Positions 13,646 through 13,680 of a DNA stretch of 13,680 nucleotides are shown here, piece after piece. This DNA is from an uncultured Pseudomonadota bacterium (GTDB lineage Bacteria > Pseudomonadota > Alphaproteobacteria > Rs-D84): the NCBI GenBank assembly GCA_902776515.1, contig CACYQE010000028.1, forward strand, positions 1-13,680, read 5' to 3'. The first letter of the stretch is position 1, and every line of letters begins with the position of its first letter. The position numbers were made by a program, and so were the translations under genes. The notes beneath the pieces are model-generated. The model did not search any database. It was not told where the DNA came from and was given only the letters and a program-made list of their open reading frames with translations.

Positions 13646-13680
13646 ATGAATAATTATATAAATAATAATAAAAATTCGCA
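13646..13680 (+). CDS. Possible start of a further gene, cut by the window end
   Basis: One base after the stop codon of the exported protein gene, an ATG opens a frame of 11 codons (MNNYINNNKNS) that runs out of the window. It would be coupled to the upstream gene, and its MNN start resembles that gene's. No Shine-Dalgarno sequence is visible, so it may be chance. Confidence 0.3.
   Translation, partial: MNNYINNNKNS

Overview
The window is an AT-rich chromosomal segment made almost entirely of housekeeping genes, packed tightly on both strands. It probably comes from an uncultured, low-GC alphaproteobacterium. The grounds are the tilS-ftsH order typical of Alphaproteobacteria, the alphaproteobacterial look of the bL28 ribosomal protein, and a CTTGAAA/CTATATA heat-shock-type promoter in front of clpB. 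The lineage is an inference from gene order and protein sequence; no rRNA gene is present to settle it.

Layout, left to right. Positions 3-2204 (+): the 3' part of polA (DNA polymerase I), whose start lies outside the window. 3478-2219 (-): a membrane-anchored M23 cell-wall endopeptidase. It diverges from prmC (3500-4270, +), the release-factor glutamine methyltransferase, with both starts inside one compact palindromic promoter. 7753-4254 (-): a three-gene operon of tilS (tRNA-Ile lysidine synthetase), ftsH (membrane AAA protease) and a glyoxalase-II-like metallo-beta-lactamase-fold hydrolase. 7801-8358 (+): a LOG-family nucleotide phosphoribohydrolase. 8959-8364 (-): a HIT-family protein overlapping a DUF167/YggU protein. 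9102-10158 (+): two separately promoted, unrecognised membrane proteins; the first carries four ~20-residue repeats. 12241-10184 (-): a clpB disaggregase naturally lacking its N-terminal domain, with a heat-shock-type promoter. 12441-12815 (+): rpmB, followed by tRNA-Leu(CAA) at 12836-12920. 13042-13644 (+): an unrecognised exported protein, and possibly the first codons of another gene at 13646.

No mobile element, CRISPR array or phage gene is visible, and no intergenic stretch exceeds about 200 bases. The points most worth a second look are changes at functional residues or domains in otherwise intact core enzymes: PolA motif A Glu to Gln, FtsH pore-loop Phe to Ile, and ClpB without its N domain. 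Also notable are the very compact regulation (a symmetric divergent promoter predicted to give leaderless mRNAs, terminators inside or across neighbouring coding sequence, a recurrent A-interrupted T-tract at every terminator) and the lineage-specific membrane or exported proteins at 9102-10158 and 13042-13644. I do not see a clearly new multi-gene system.
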